DNA of 64,000 nt, taken from the NCBI RefSeq assembly GCF_026210795.1, contig NC_089438.1, positions 4,361,501-4,425,500 of the forward strand, written 5' to 3'. The notes beneath the pieces are model-generated. The model saw only the letters and a list, made by a program, of their open reading frames with translations, was not told the DNA's origin and made no database searches. A program made the position numbers and the translations under genes. Positions 1 to 12,900 of the stretch are shown here, piece by piece. Source of the DNA: Rhizophagus irregularis (lineage: Eukaryota; Glomeromycota; Glomeromycetes; Glomerales; Glomeraceae). How positions within the stretch are numbered: position 1 is the first letter of the stretch; every line of letters begins with the position of its first letter.

Positions 1-2083
1 TTATACATTTCATTTTCATCTATAAAAATAAAAAATAGAAATACAAATAAATAATCATTATTAATATAAGTTAGATAATTTTACATACCATCAAAGTTAT
101 TATCATTTTTCTTTACTTTCAGTTGCATTATTTCCCCTTTATAATCATTTTGAATATCTAAATTAATTTATCGGTTATATAATAAATTATGTTTAATATT
201 AAATAATTAAATTAATATAATATTTTATTATTTTTTATTTGCTACTTAATACTTATATATTTAATTAGATAAGAAAAATATTTTTAATTAATTTACCTTT
301 AATTATACTGCTTATTTTTGATTTACTATTCTTCTGATTATTCAATTTATCGAAATCTTCAACTAAAAAAATAAAATAGATAAATAAAATGTTTTATTTT
401 ATAGCATTAAATATAAATTAAATATTACTTACTCTTATTAGGAATATTGAAATCATGCAATTTACTATGAAATGCTAAGATTTATTATAATAAATAATTA
501 ACCATTTAATAATATTTATAAAGGAAAGTGAACTTAAAATTAATTCATACCTTCTAATTCTTCTATTGGTTTAGTTTTAAAAAAAAATTAAGATATCAAT
601 TTATAAAATATATTAATAATTTTTATATATTTATTAAAAGATTTTAATTAGTAATATAATACCTTCTGTTGCATTTCTGGGTTCAGGAAGATTGTCAAAT
701 TGATGAAGTTTACTTGTACTAATTGCATAATTTACCAAACTACTACTATTATTTATTTCTAAACTATCCAGCTGATCATTTGATTGACTTTGATAAAATA
801 AATTAATTTCACTCATTTTATCCCATAATGTATGAATTTCAAGTCTTTTAGATGGATCAACATCCCAGCATTGTTTCATTAAATGTTCATATTCTAAAGG
901 AGTTCCTAGTACAATTTTTGGTCTTATGCCATTAACAATATTCATTGCAAGATCATAATTATGTTCATAATTAATAAATGGTGGTTGTCCAGATGAAATT
1001 TCCCACATAAGCATTGCGATACTATAAATATCAGATTTATAAGTCTGTTCTTTTCCAATAATAACCTCAGGCGCTATATAAGGAAGATTTCCGTATATAC
1101 TTTTTAATGGTTTATCCGCAGGCCCACAAAACCCAAGATCACTAATAAAAAATTTAGCTTTAAATAATATATTTCCAGAATGCAAATCTCTATGAATTGC
1201 ATTTTCATCATGAATTCTTTCAAGTGCAAGTGCTATATCAGCAATAATTTGAATTCTTTCTTTCCATGTAAGCTGTTTATGATTTTGTTGTAAATATTTT
1301 CTTAAATCTACATCCATGTGTGGCATTACAAGCATATAATCTCCGTTTAAAGGATCTTGTGTTAAGCCATAACAACGAACAATTTCACCCCATTTATTGC
1401 ATATATCTAAATGTAATTTAGCCTATAAAAAAATCATTAAAATTTTAATAAAAAGTTTTATTATTAATTGTTTTATTTGAATTACAAACCTCTTCAATCC
1501 AACTTTGGTTTGCATTTTCAATATTTCCTAATCTTTTAAGTACTACATATAGACTTCCAATTCTTTTTAATTGTTGCCCTTCAGAATCCCAATCAAAAAA
1601 TTTCCCATCAATCCAGTCTGCTGTATAAATTTCTGAAAATCCACCTCTTGTTAGATATTTAATATTTTGTAGATTATTATATGGAATCCATTCTGATATT
1701 AGATCTTGGGCAATTATTTTCATTTGACATTCTTGTAATAAATTATCAATAATATCATTTCCAGATGTCCAATTTGAAAAATTTGCTTTTAAATAATTTC
1801 GAATACAATTTTCACAATACGTTGTAGCTAAACATTCTTGGTTACAATTTTCACAAATTCTTTTTGTTCCTTCATTAGTAAGAATTTTACTTCTATCATA
1901 CATTTTATTTAATATATTTACTGCTTCAGATTTTTCATTTTCTTTGAGTGATTCATCGGCAAGAATTGTTTGTTTCCTAAATTCATGTCGTTTATGCTTA
2001 TCATCATAAATATTGTGATCTAGTATTAAAGCATATGCACTAATAATAGCTGCATTAACTAATGGATTTTTACCTAAAGACAT
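1..2083 (-). CDS. TKL-type protein kinase (partial, 3' end beyond window)
   Basis: Predicted serine/threonine or dual-specificity kinase of the TKL-like family expanded in Rhizophagus. The ATG is at 2083-2081. Exons: 2083-1490, 1422-663, a 12-nt microexon 562-551, 474-433, 362-297, 157-89, and one starting at 19 that leaves the window. Exon 1 encodes a C-x2-C-x3-C-x5-C-x2-C cluster, the glycine loop LTRGGFSEIYTA and the lysine in VVLKRL. Exon 2 encodes AIHRDLHSGN (catalytic loop), SDLGFCG (DFG position) and APE, so it looks catalytically competent. Every tail exon starts and ends in phase 1 and is a multiple of 3 nt. The tail exon giving KLSNIFKRSS in paralogues is absent here; skipping it keeps frame. 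Boundaries follow splice consensus and paralogue alignment. Substrate unknown. Confidence 0.85.
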
Positions 2084-2181
2084 AATGAAATAAATTATGA
2101 AAGCTTCAAATTTCTTAGAAAAAGGTATTTATTCATTTGAAATAAAAAAGTTAGAATGTTCTAACACCTTATATGAGATTT

Positions 2182-2780
2182 CATGTAACTCAAATGAGAA
2201 TGTTGTTTACTGTTGCATGAAGCCAAATACAACGTGCCACATGAATTTATGTGCATATTTTTTATCAATTATAGTTTAAAGAAAAAATCTTTTCATAAAT
2301 AATTTATCATATGTTTAATTTATGTACTTGTGTTATACTTATTAGTTTTCATGTGACCCACCCTCTTTTTTCCGTAAAAGGCTAATATTTCCGGAATTAA
2401 TAACCTTAATATCACTGAATTTATCGAATTATTTACATTTTCCGTGAATGGATCCGTGAAAGGCTCATTTTTACGGAGTTTTTTCTGATAAAATTTTTTA
2501 TAGAGTCATATGAATGTTGCTTACTGTTACATATAACGTGCATGTGCAATGCAAATCCTTTTTTTTTTAAAAAAAAAATGATAAATCATAGTTTAAAGAA
2601 AAATAAATAATTTGTCATGTGTTTAATTTATTTAATTTATGTACTTGTGTTATGTTTATTAGTTTTCATGTAAGTATGTAACTCATATGAATGTTGTTTA
2701 CTGTTACATAAAACCAAATACAACGTACCACATGAATTTATATGTAATGCAAATCCTTTTTTTTTTAAAAAAAAAACGAT
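2182..2780. repeat. Three-unit tandem repeat split by a MITE
   Basis: Three diverged copies of a roughly 170-210 bp unit, recognisable by AATGTTGTTTACTGTT and by TTTATGTACTTGTGTTAT, begin near 2182, 2505 and 2685. The first and second are separated by the element at 2360-2506. The second and third carry a long T-run directly followed by an A-run. The small reading frame at 2097-2279 overlaps this repeat and is not supported as a gene. Confidence 0.7.
2360..2506. mobile_element. Short dispersed repeat, copy 1 (MITE-like)
   Basis: About 147 bp matching 46411-46561 in the same orientation, sharing CCGTAAAAGGCT, TTTCCGGAATTAATAACC and TTTTCCGTGAATGG. Ends look like short inverted repeats (ACCCTCTTT... 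and ...AAATTTTTTATAGAGT). It interrupts a tandem repeat that is otherwise continuous, which supports insertion. No coding capacity and no clear target duplication. Confidence 0.65.
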
Positions 2781-3338
2781 ATTTTAAAAATTTTTTTCAT
2801 AATGATTTATTATATACTATTCAATCGTTATGCTTCGATTGCTTCGTGTTATGCTTAATGTAATAATGATTTTTTTGATTGAGGTCAATAAAGAAGTCGT
2901 GTTACCAATAAAAAAATTTTTTTTTTAAAAAAAATTAAACATTATAAAACTGAACTTAAGACTGATGAATCGATGGTCAATTGTTTTTTTAAATTTAATA
3001 AATTTATATATAGTACCTTATATAGTACCTTACATTCTACTGAATTTACTATAGTATATGGATGATTACAAACTGAATATACTTTCGTCTATTAATATTC
3101 AGTGATCACAAATAATCCCCCGACTTTTAAAATTTATACAAGAACAAATTAACCAGTAAATTGTTATAATAATATATCTATTTCAAATAATATAAAAGAC
3201 TAATAATATTTTTAATAATATAATATATAATACAAATGCTTTTATAAAAAGCAAAAAAATAAAAATAAAAAAATAAGTGGTAAAAAGTAATATAGTATTT
3301 ATACATGCTAAAAGAACTGTAATAATTACTAAAAAAAA

Positions 3339-5206
3339 TTATTTTTTAATTTTATGCTTTTTATAAAAAGAATTTATCCAATTAACGATATTATTGAATG
3401 GACAAATACAGGAAACAGTCTCATCACTTGGATCTTCGTCCTGATATTCTGAAGCAACTGAATCAATTTGTCGAGATTCTATAAAATAATAAAGGTACGC
3501 CTTTTAATACAAATATTCTTTTTTTTTAAAAAAAAAAATCGTACGATATATTTACCTGAATAAGGCAAGGAACTCGGTAGTTTTGATCTTCTGTTAGCTT
3601 TGTTTGGTTTAGGTAAATTATTAAATTCTAATAATCTACTATGATAAACAGCTTCAGGATGACTAACATAAAGAAGAGGAGTAGGAGTGAAGGTAGAATT
3701 TCTAGATACTTCATCACTTGCTTTACATTGAGCGTGAATTTCGGTCTCTTTATCATTTTGTATATCATTCCACCATTGAGTTATTAAATCTTTTAATTCC
3801 TTGGCAGAAGGTCTGCTAGAAGGGTTCATATCCCAACATCTTTTAATTAAATCTTCTAATAATTTTGGAGTATGCATCGGAATTTCTGGTCTTTTTCCAA
3901 AACAAATTTCAGCGGCTAGATGATCATCATGTGCAACACTATTAAAAGGAGGTAGACCTGATATAATTTCATTCATCATTACGCCAAAAGAATAAATATC
4001 ACTCGCACTTGTAAATCTTTTGGAATATAATACTTCAGGAGCTAAATACGGTAATACACCATAAATTTCTTCCTTATCTCTTAATACTGAAGTAAATTTG
4101 ATAGTTGGTTTTTTAATACCTATATCGGTAATAAGAGTTTCACCCGTCCCCGTTATTAATACATTTCCCACATGAAAATTATAATGCACATAACCTGAAC
4201 TATGTATATACTCTAACCCTTGTACTATGCTCGAAAGTATATTTATTTTGCCGTACCAATCCATCGTATTAAATCTTCCGTTTAGATAAGATCTAACACT
4301 TCCTTGAATCGCGTATTCCATCACTATCATATAATCATCAGTTTCTGGATAACGCGTCATACCATAGTATTGAATAATCATATTACTATCATGTAATTGT
4401 AAATGAGTCTTTACGATCTATTAAATGGTTTTAAGATTAGTTAGTAAATAATATTATTTAAAATAAACAAATACATACAAATTAATATTCTATACCTGAT
4501 CAAGAAATTCCATTGTGACAAATTGAGAATTATGTATACGTTTAAGCGCAACAAGATCGGTTCCATAACGTTTCCATCGATTGAGATTCTTATCCCACCC
4601 CAGAATATGACCATCCGACCATTTAGCAGAATATATCGTACCATAACCACCCTTCGCCACATAATCAACGTTTTTAAATTTATTATAAGGTATCCATTCT
4701 AATACATATTTGCTATTTTTAGCAGATAATTGAGCGTTCCTTATTATTTTATCAATATTTTCATTTTCACTTCTCCATTTATCAAATTGAGAACGAAAAT
4801 GTTCAGAATTACAAGATTGACACCAATTATCATCACCAGTATTTGGACGTTTACATTCAGCACATTCACCAAATTTGTCTAATAAATCTTTACGTGTTGA
4901 AGAAGATATAACATTCGTGTTATTATTTGAGAATTGTACGGTTGAAGCTCTTAACTTTGAAGAGGATATTGATACAGCTTCAGAATTACCACCTTCAACA
5001 AAATTATCATCATCATAACGATGATCTTGTTCATCATTTGTTAATACTTCTTCGTTATGTGTTAATCCAGTAGTAGTCTCATTTTTTGATGTCGTACGTT
5101 CCGGATCTATTCCTACTAATTTTTCTGATTTTTCTTCTACAAAAGTTTCTTTTAATTGTACGGTAGTTGTGACATTTGTTTGTTCAATTACTTGAGTTTC
5201 TGACAT
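3339..5206 (-). CDS. TKL-like kinase with degenerate HRD motif (probable pseudokinase)
   Basis: ATG at 5206-5204. Exons 5206-4496, 4417-3556 and 3478-3339, with GT-AG introns of 78 and 77 nt; the predicted protein is about 570 aa. Residues 1-110 are polar and S/T/E-rich. C115-x2-C118...C129-x2-C132 forms a zinc-knuckle-like module. The glycine loop AKGGYGTIYSAKW lies near 184-196 and the ATP lysine is K222 in VALKRI. The catalytic HRD is replaced by H-Y-N (VHYNFHVGN, about 314-322), so the catalytic Asp is Asn; the DFG site reads DIG. The C-terminal exon is acidic then lysine-rich. Either a scaffold pseudokinase or a weakly active enzyme. It belongs to a different subfamily from the microexon kinases and lacks their tail. 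Confidence 0.85.
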
Positions 5207-5578
5207 TTTTTTTTTAATTTATCTAATGGAAAAAAAAAAATCATTTATGAAATAAATAAATAAATAAATAATAAATAATTATTTTATTAATTATTTTCGA
5301 TTAATTAATTTACCTTAAAATTTATCGACTTTTAATTATTTTTTTTAAAAGGAAATCCAGGAAATCCAATAAAAAAGTTTTTTTTAAATATAATTTTTTA
5401 TTTCGGTACCGAATATATACAGTAGTATATACATTTATTTTATCGGAGTATATATATCGGAGTTCGCTTACTGCGGCACGCGGATAAAGACAATAGATGT
5501 AGAGTATTTTCTAGTTAACTTCTAATTTTGGTGAACCGGTCACAAATAAAATGATTTTTTTTTAAAAAAAAGGGGGTG

Positions 5579-5609
<31 letters not shown>

Positions 5610-6919
5610 TTTTCTTACTAACTGAAAATAAAAAGAAAAATAGAAACGTAAAAAAAAAAAGAGAGAGAAAAAAATGCGAACTTCCACGCTATATAAATTT
5701 TTTTTAAAAAAGTGTAATCATGCATGAAAATTCGCCAAGCCGTAAGTTTTTTTTTTTATTGATTTTTATAGTAAAATATTAATTAGGAAATTTTTATGGC
5801 GTTCTTTTTTCTATTAACGTCATTAAACTTTTTCGTTGAAAGTCTCATGATTTTTTAGTAGTTTCATGTTCCCGTACTAATCTATTATTAGGTTCATTTG
5901 ATATTCCCCTTTTTTTCTTTCTTTAAAATTTTTTTTTTTTTTTTGTAAATTCCGTACTAAGATGTAATATTTATTTTATTTCGTAATAAAATTAGAAAGA
6001 ATAAATATTTTGAAGTTAAATCATTTTAACCAACTTGATTTGGAATATCGTTAACAGATAAAAATGAAGTATTAAAAAAAAAAGACTAATAAATAATTTA
6101 TAATCGAGATTACATTTATGGACATTTTTTACTTTTTATTATTTTGAAAATCATTACAAACATGTCGTGATCAAACTTTTTTTTTATATTTATCCATTAT
6201 TCTATTAATATACAATGACAAATAATTGAGTATCACGCCAAATTATTCATAAAATTTCCATAAAAGAAGAAATATTAATCAATTTTCCTAAAAATATTTT
6301 TATTTATTCTTTTTTTTTTATTTTTAAAAGTCCCCTTCCGTTTTTTTTTCCATTGTATTTTTTGGTTTTGATTTTACAGGTTTTACAGGTTTTACAGGTT
6401 TTACGTTTTACAGTCGGGTAATTAATGATGACAAGATCGACATAAAAAAAAAATCATTAAATGATGGGCTAAAGCAAGCATGGATCATTACACAACATTA
6501 CACAACATGTTATTTATCCCTTTTAGATCTGATTCTGTAATACAGTTATTTACTATTAACTTTATATGTATATCAAAAGAATTCCGTACAATGCAAAATG
6601 TTGCTTATTTGATGTCTTTTAATCGTCCTTTGGATTTTCTTCAAACTTATGCATGGCACAAAAAAAAAAATTTATGAAATTTTTGCACATGACTAAACCG
6701 CACATAATATTGTACTCTGGTAAAAATTTATAAATAAAACGAATGATAAAAATGTTTGTACAATACATAAAAGTTTGGGTTTATTTATTGACATATTACT
6801 ACAATATTTACTTAAACAGTCGTATACACGATCAATTTATTAATAATGACCTTAATTAAGAATCTCTTTCTCAAACGTTTCAGTTCATAATAACAACCTT
6901 CTAGAAAATAAAAAACTAT
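5207..6919. other. AT-rich intergenic stretch
   Basis: No supported gene. It holds an (AT)n run at about 5588-5611, T-run/A-run palindromes near 5557-5573 and 5698-5710, and a small array of TTTTACAGG-type units at about 6374-6412. The open frame at 6480-6677 has no splice context or recognisable domain and is treated as chance. Confidence 0.6.
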
Positions 6920-7157
6920 TTACATACTAGTTAACATGCAAGAAATTCGTCGTAAAAAAAAATAATTAAACTTAAAAAGCAAGAAACGTGTCCTAGAGTT
7001 CATTACTCGCTGACGCTTAGACCTTCGCCCGGTGTTAAACCTCTGTTGCTTTTGTTTGTTTGACTTGATGGGTGACGATTTGCTAGTCGACTTATTGATC
7101 TTGTCACTTAGCTCATTCGGATTACATTCTTCTTCCGTTTTGCCTTTTAACCAAATT
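6920..7157 (-). pseudogene. Possible coding exon relic, Lys/Ser/Arg-rich
   Basis: The minus strand is open from an upstream TAA near 7158 down to TAA at 6922-6920 and is clearly more GC-rich than its surroundings. The translation is polar and basic, including TEEECNPNELSDK and TGRRSKRQR, the latter resembling a nuclear-localisation-type basic patch. No in-frame start was found. The base composition and compositional bias suggest an old exon or a 3' gene fragment; the family is not recognised. Confidence 0.3.
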
Positions 7158-7622
7158 TAATATCTTATATTTCTACTTTGTATAAAATAAATTTTGATCG
7201 AATTATTTATAAAGTTTATGTTATGATAAACTACTGTACATACAATATATAAAATAAAATTATCCAAGAATGAAGTAAAATATTTAGAAATTAGAATTTA
7301 ATAAAAAAATTATTATTTTTTCAAATTTGAATAAAATTTTGTAAGATTTTCCTTATGAAAATTTATTACTTGAACCAATTAAAAATTTTTATTATTTTAT
7401 ACCGGAAATTACCATTTCATTATAATTTATCTAATTTAATAAAACTTTCTTAAAATAATAAATTTTACGCCTCTACAATGACTCGTGCAGTACTTTTTTT
7501 TTTTAACAATCATTGGGTTACACAATTAACTTTGATAAGTTTAGTCCCGACTTGAACTGCGCTCTGATTATTTCAAATTGATTTTTTAAAAAAATTTGAA
7601 GTTTTCTACAATACAACCCATT

Positions 7623-9938
7623 ATGTCTTATGATTATAATCAATTAGTTAATGCTGCAATTATTAGAGCATATTCATTAATAGATTATAATATTTATGAT
7701 GATATACATGAACAACATGAATTTTGTAAAAAAACAGTTCTTGAAGATGATTCACTTACAGAAAATGAAAAATTTGAAGCAATGAAAATATTAATTAAAG
7801 CTTATGATGACGAAAAAATTGTGTTTAATACAGGAATAAAAAGAATTTGTGAAAATTGTAATAAAGAATGTTTAGCTACAACATATTGTGAACTTTGTGT
7901 TCGAAATTATTTAAAAACAAAATTTTCAAATTGGACATCGGGAAATTATGATATTGATAATTTAATACAAGAATGTCAAATGAAAACATTTATACCGGAT
8001 AGAATAACAGAATGGATTCCATATAATAATTTACAAAATATTGAATATCTAACAAAAGGTGGTTTTTCAGAAATTTATACAGCAAAATGGATTGATGGGA
8101 ATTTTATTGAATGGGATTCTGAAGAGCAACAATTAATAAGATATGGGACTCATAATGTAGTACTTAAAAGATTAGAAAATGTTGAAAATTCTAACCAAAG
8201 TTGGATTGAAGAGGTTTGTAAATTTAGAAATAATTTTAAAAAAATAATAAAATTTTTACTTAAAAAACTTAAATTTATTTTTTTTATAGGCTAAATCACA
8301 TTTACTGATAAGCAATAAATGGAATGAAATTGTCCGTTGTTTTGGATTAACACAAGACCCATCAGATGGAAATTATATGCTTGTAATGAATAAATTGGAT
8401 ATGGATTTAAGAAAATATTTACAACAAAATCATAAACAACTTTTATGGAAAAAAAGAATTCAAATTATCACTAATATGATTGTTGCACTTTATAGAATTC
8501 ATGATGAAAATGCAATTCATAGAGATTTGCATTCTGGGAATGTACTTTTTGCCCAAAGAAGTCAAAATTTTGAAATTAGTGACCTTGGATTTTGTGGACC
8601 TGCAGATAAACCATTAAAAAGTATATATGGAAATCTTCCTTACTTAGCTCCTGAGGTTATTATTGGAAAAGGTCATACTTTTAAATCTGATATTTATGGT
8701 ATTGCAATGCTTATGTGGGAAATTTCATCTGGACAACCACCATTTTTTAATTATGAACATAATTATGATCTTGCAATGAATATTGTTAGTGGTATAAGAC
8801 CAAAAATTGTACTAGGAACTCCTTTAGAATATGAAAATTTAATGAAACAATGCTGGGATGCTGATCCATCTAAAAGACCTGATATTCATACATTATGGGA
8901 TAAAATGAGTGAAATTAATTTATTTTATCAAAGTCAATTTAATGATCAACTAGAAGAAAATAATAACCTAGAATGGGAATGCCCAGAAAATTATACAAGT
9001 AACAGCAGTAGTTTATTTGCAAGTAAACTTTATCAATTTGATAATCTTCCTGAACCTAGGAATGCAACAGAAGGTATTATATTGATTATGAATTGTTTTT
9101 GTTAAATAATTATTAATATACTGAATATAATCAATGATTGTCTTATTTTTTTTTTGATTTGATCAATAGAAGAACTAGAAGGTATAATTCTATTTTTAAA
9201 TTTAATTATAGTACTTTTATATAAATAATTAATTTTTTTTGTGGACTTTATAGCATTTTATTGTAAATCATATGACTTTTATATTCCTGATAAAAGTAAG
9301 TAACTAAGTATAGTATTTATAAGAATAATATCAAATTATATACATTAATTAAGTAATTGTTCTGATTTTTCTTTTAGTTGATAACTTTGGTAAATCGAGT
9401 AGTCAAAAGAATGAAAGTATTTTGGTTAATAAAGGTATTTTTGAATTTCATTTTATTTTCATTAGAAATAACCAAAACTAATAATAAATTATTATTTAAT
9501 AACTTTAGATGGTAGTAAAAACGTATCCAAAGTATTCAATGAACTACCAATAAGTTCAGAACCTGGTAAATAAAACTAATTGTAATAATTTAACTATTAT
9601 TATTGATATTAAATTATGTTATTTAAATTCTTTAGATGCCCAAAACAATTATCATAGAGAAGAAATAATACAACGGCAAAGAAGGGATATTTATATTGAT
9701 GGTATATAAAATAATTATTTAATAATAACTATTTATTTTATGCTACTTTTTTAGTTCTAATTTTATTTTAATATAGATGAAGATGAAGTACATAACAATC
9801 CAAACCTTCATTCAGATGAACAAGACGAATTGGAACTTCCTGGTGGTAAGATTTTTTTCTATAAGAGTTGAAATTTTATTTAACTTTTAAAGGTTATTAA
9901 AATTATTATATTTTTGAATAAAACATTTAGATATCTAG
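7623..9938 (+). CDS. TKL-type protein kinase (microexon family)
   Basis: The start is ATG 7623 (MSYDYN); the in-frame TTG at 7596 is upstream noise, and paralogues start at the same MSY. Exons: 7623-8213, 8290-9073, microexon 9170-9181, 9254-9295, 9378-9416 or -9433, 9509-9565, 9636-9701, 9777-9845, 9931-9938 (stop TAG). Exon 1 carries the cysteine cluster ICENCNKECLATTYC, the glycine loop and VVLKRL. Exon 2 has IHRDLHSGN, SDLGFCG and LAPEV. With the paralogue-position donor at 9434 the tail exon is 56 nt and shifts frame into a stop; an identical GTATTT donor at 9417 gives 39 nt and keeps frame, for about 555 aa. Last tail exons encode an acidic NNPNLHSDEQDELELP segment. Confidence 0.87.
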
Positions 9939-12900
9939 GAATTAACGTTAATGATCTTGGAATTATGTAATTCTGCCCGTCGGTTAATTTTCCCCGGTTG
10001 TTTTCATATTATTGTGGTTGAAGTTTTCATTATTATACAGTAAATTGTTTAAACACTAAGATTATAGTAGTAAAATAAGACATCTTTCATACTTCTTAGT
10101 TTGTAATTTAAATAATTTATTTATAACATGTAATAAATTATAAGCAATTATACAAATTAATTTTATATCAATAAAAAATTTTAGCAATTATTTTGAAATT
10201 ACGCCATTTTACACTTCATAAATAAAATTTTTGTTATTGAAAATTTATAACTTTATAATTTAATTATTAAATATATGATTCGATATTTTTCGATTATAAT
10301 TTAGTCAATTCATTAAAAAGCTGCGTTAATATAAACAGTGACGTTCTCTATGTACACATAACCATATCATCTTTCATATTTTATAGTGAGGTTTCACAAT
10401 TTTATAACTCATTGAAAAAGAGTTGATCTACTTTTAAGTCATTTGATTAATTTGATGACAGTACTATTTATTACTTTGGCAACAAGTTTACGAAAAGTTT
10501 TGTAGAATTTTAATCTGGACAAAAATTATAAATTATGATTAAAACTACAAGTTTCTGATTGAAGTGATTTATTTGGTAAAAATGTTTGTCTTTTATTCAC
10601 TATAAACAATGAAAATTAAAATTAACTGAAAAATATTCATATTTGACGAAAAAAACTGATTTTAAAGCCAATTGTTGTAGATTAATAAAATTACTTACAT
10701 TACAGCGCACCCAATAACATTGTTAATCTTGGCAAAAAGATCCCACGTCCACTATATTGAAAGTATGAAGACGACAAATGGTCAAAGCTTAAAGGGCCTA
10801 CTCTAACCATTTCTCTTCTTTTTTCTTCAATTTGACCCTTAGCTCAATTTTTCCTCATTTCTTAAAAAACTATGGAGAAAATATTAGCAATTATTAACAT
10901 GTAAAATAAAATTTTCAGTATTAAATAAATCAATACCTGTAGAAACAAGAATGAAACGAACATTAATCTTTAGAGTAATTATTTTTTTATAAAAGAAATT
11001 CTCTAGAACATTTGTTATTCGTTGAGACTAAGTTCTTGATTAATCTCCAAGCAAGAGATTTTTGGTCCTAATATTTTATCCAATTAATGTAAAATTGGAG
11101 GTTTAAAATATCCCAACATTGGTTAGAATGTGAAAGCGGTAGATGATGTCTGAGTGTTACTAAGTGGTAATATGACTAAGAAGTAATGAAAATTATAATT
11201 TGGGCTATGACTATCACGATAAAAGAGACGATAGATGGCGGAAGAACTACAGAAAAAAAATATACATATATACAGTATATATTTCTTCTCAACTCACAAT
11301 AATGTGTACGACCACATATTCCAGTAAATCATCTGTATTAAATTGTAAATGTTCGAAGCCATGATATAAATTTAAATATGGTCGAAAGATGTTGTTCTTG
11401 TTCTTTTATATTGTCAAGGTTATTATTTCATGAGCGCCGTAAGTTATATTTGATATTCAAATAGATATTCCCGAAAGTCAACCTTTATTTCAATGACAAG
11501 CAGCAAGCACATGTTAAACTAAGAAAATGACAATAAATTTGGTAAACGCTCGTAAAAATTATTAAAAAATGAGCCCGATACTTTTAAAAATTCTCTATGC
11601 AATGATTCATGCATCAGAAACTCGAAAATGCTGCACCCCCATGAAAATATAGTCTATCACAATTACCTCATTCATCAGCAGATATGATGTAAGTATAAGC
11701 GTTTCTCAGAATTTTCGTTTTGATAGAAAAAAAATCAAAAAACCTTGACGAGCAATTTTATAACAAAGTGACGTCATATATTAAGTAATGCACAAGGTGA
11801 GGTAATAAATTTTTTGGAATAAGAATTTTTAAGAAAACTATATTCGTTATTTGTTTGGTTCAAACAAGAATTAATATGCGAATAAAATGATATAAAAGAT
11901 TTGTGGAACTTACAAAAATAGTTTTATTTGGGAGTTTGGTATCCGGAAGTTTCAAGGATTTGATTGGTGATGATCATGGTTTTGTCCACATTTCTGGACA
12001 GGTTAATCGTGATACAAAGAAGTAATAATTTTAATAATTTCAGTTGAAATAGTTGAGATTAAAATAATTAAAATCAACCATATAAAATTCTCATTAAATA
12101 TATTCAATGACTATATACAGGATATTAGTTTAGGGAAATTTTCTTTACATGTTTAATATATATATGTATATGTATATGTATATGTATATTTTTCGATTTA
12201 AACTGCATCTTTCGTATCTGATATAATCACTTGATCATGAATTTATTTTAATCGGGTTAATTTTCAATGTCCGAATGAAATAGAACTTTTAGCCAGCAGC
12301 TGCACAAGACTTGCAATATTTATAATAACGATTTTTATGGAAAATAAAATTTCTATTCGTTAATATATTTTGTTTGATTAGATTTTATTCTTCCAGATTT
12401 GTGATTATTTGTATTGTAATTCCGCCATTAAGAGTTATATATGGTATATAATTAGTTTAGTTTATCAATATACAAATATGCATTATTTTATATATAAAAA
12501 TAAATATGGTTTAAATCAGTTTTGTCATTAGCTTAGTATGGATTTCAATAATTGATAGTGATTTGGATTTTCGAACAAAGAGATCAAAAGGATGTAATAC
12601 GAGCACGTGATTTAGCTGATTACGAAATTTTTACATAATCAAAATCTTTGATAATTTTATTGGAAGGTTGTGTGTTTGTACTTCATGATACTTCACAGAA
12701 CAGAACAGCAAAAAGAAAATAGTATAGAATTTCGGTCTATCAGACAATGCAAATTTGTGTGACAATTTACAATCATATTTTTCCGGATAAATTTTTGAAT
12801 AAGAGAAAAAAAAAAGAAATCAAAAAAGCATTCTTAAAAATTATTTACATAATTTATTTAATATATTTATTTTATGTTTGAGAAAAAAAATTATTTTTTT

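Noticed and set aside
2097-2279. 60-codon open frame beside the first kinase
   Set aside because: It lies within a diverged tandem repeat; the other copies do not keep the frame.
10040-10125. Possible conserved 3' stem-loop (CACTAAG ... CTTAGTTT) after the kinases
   Set aside because: Copies at 56264 and 63068 break the pairing without compensating changes, so simple shared ancestry explains the conservation.
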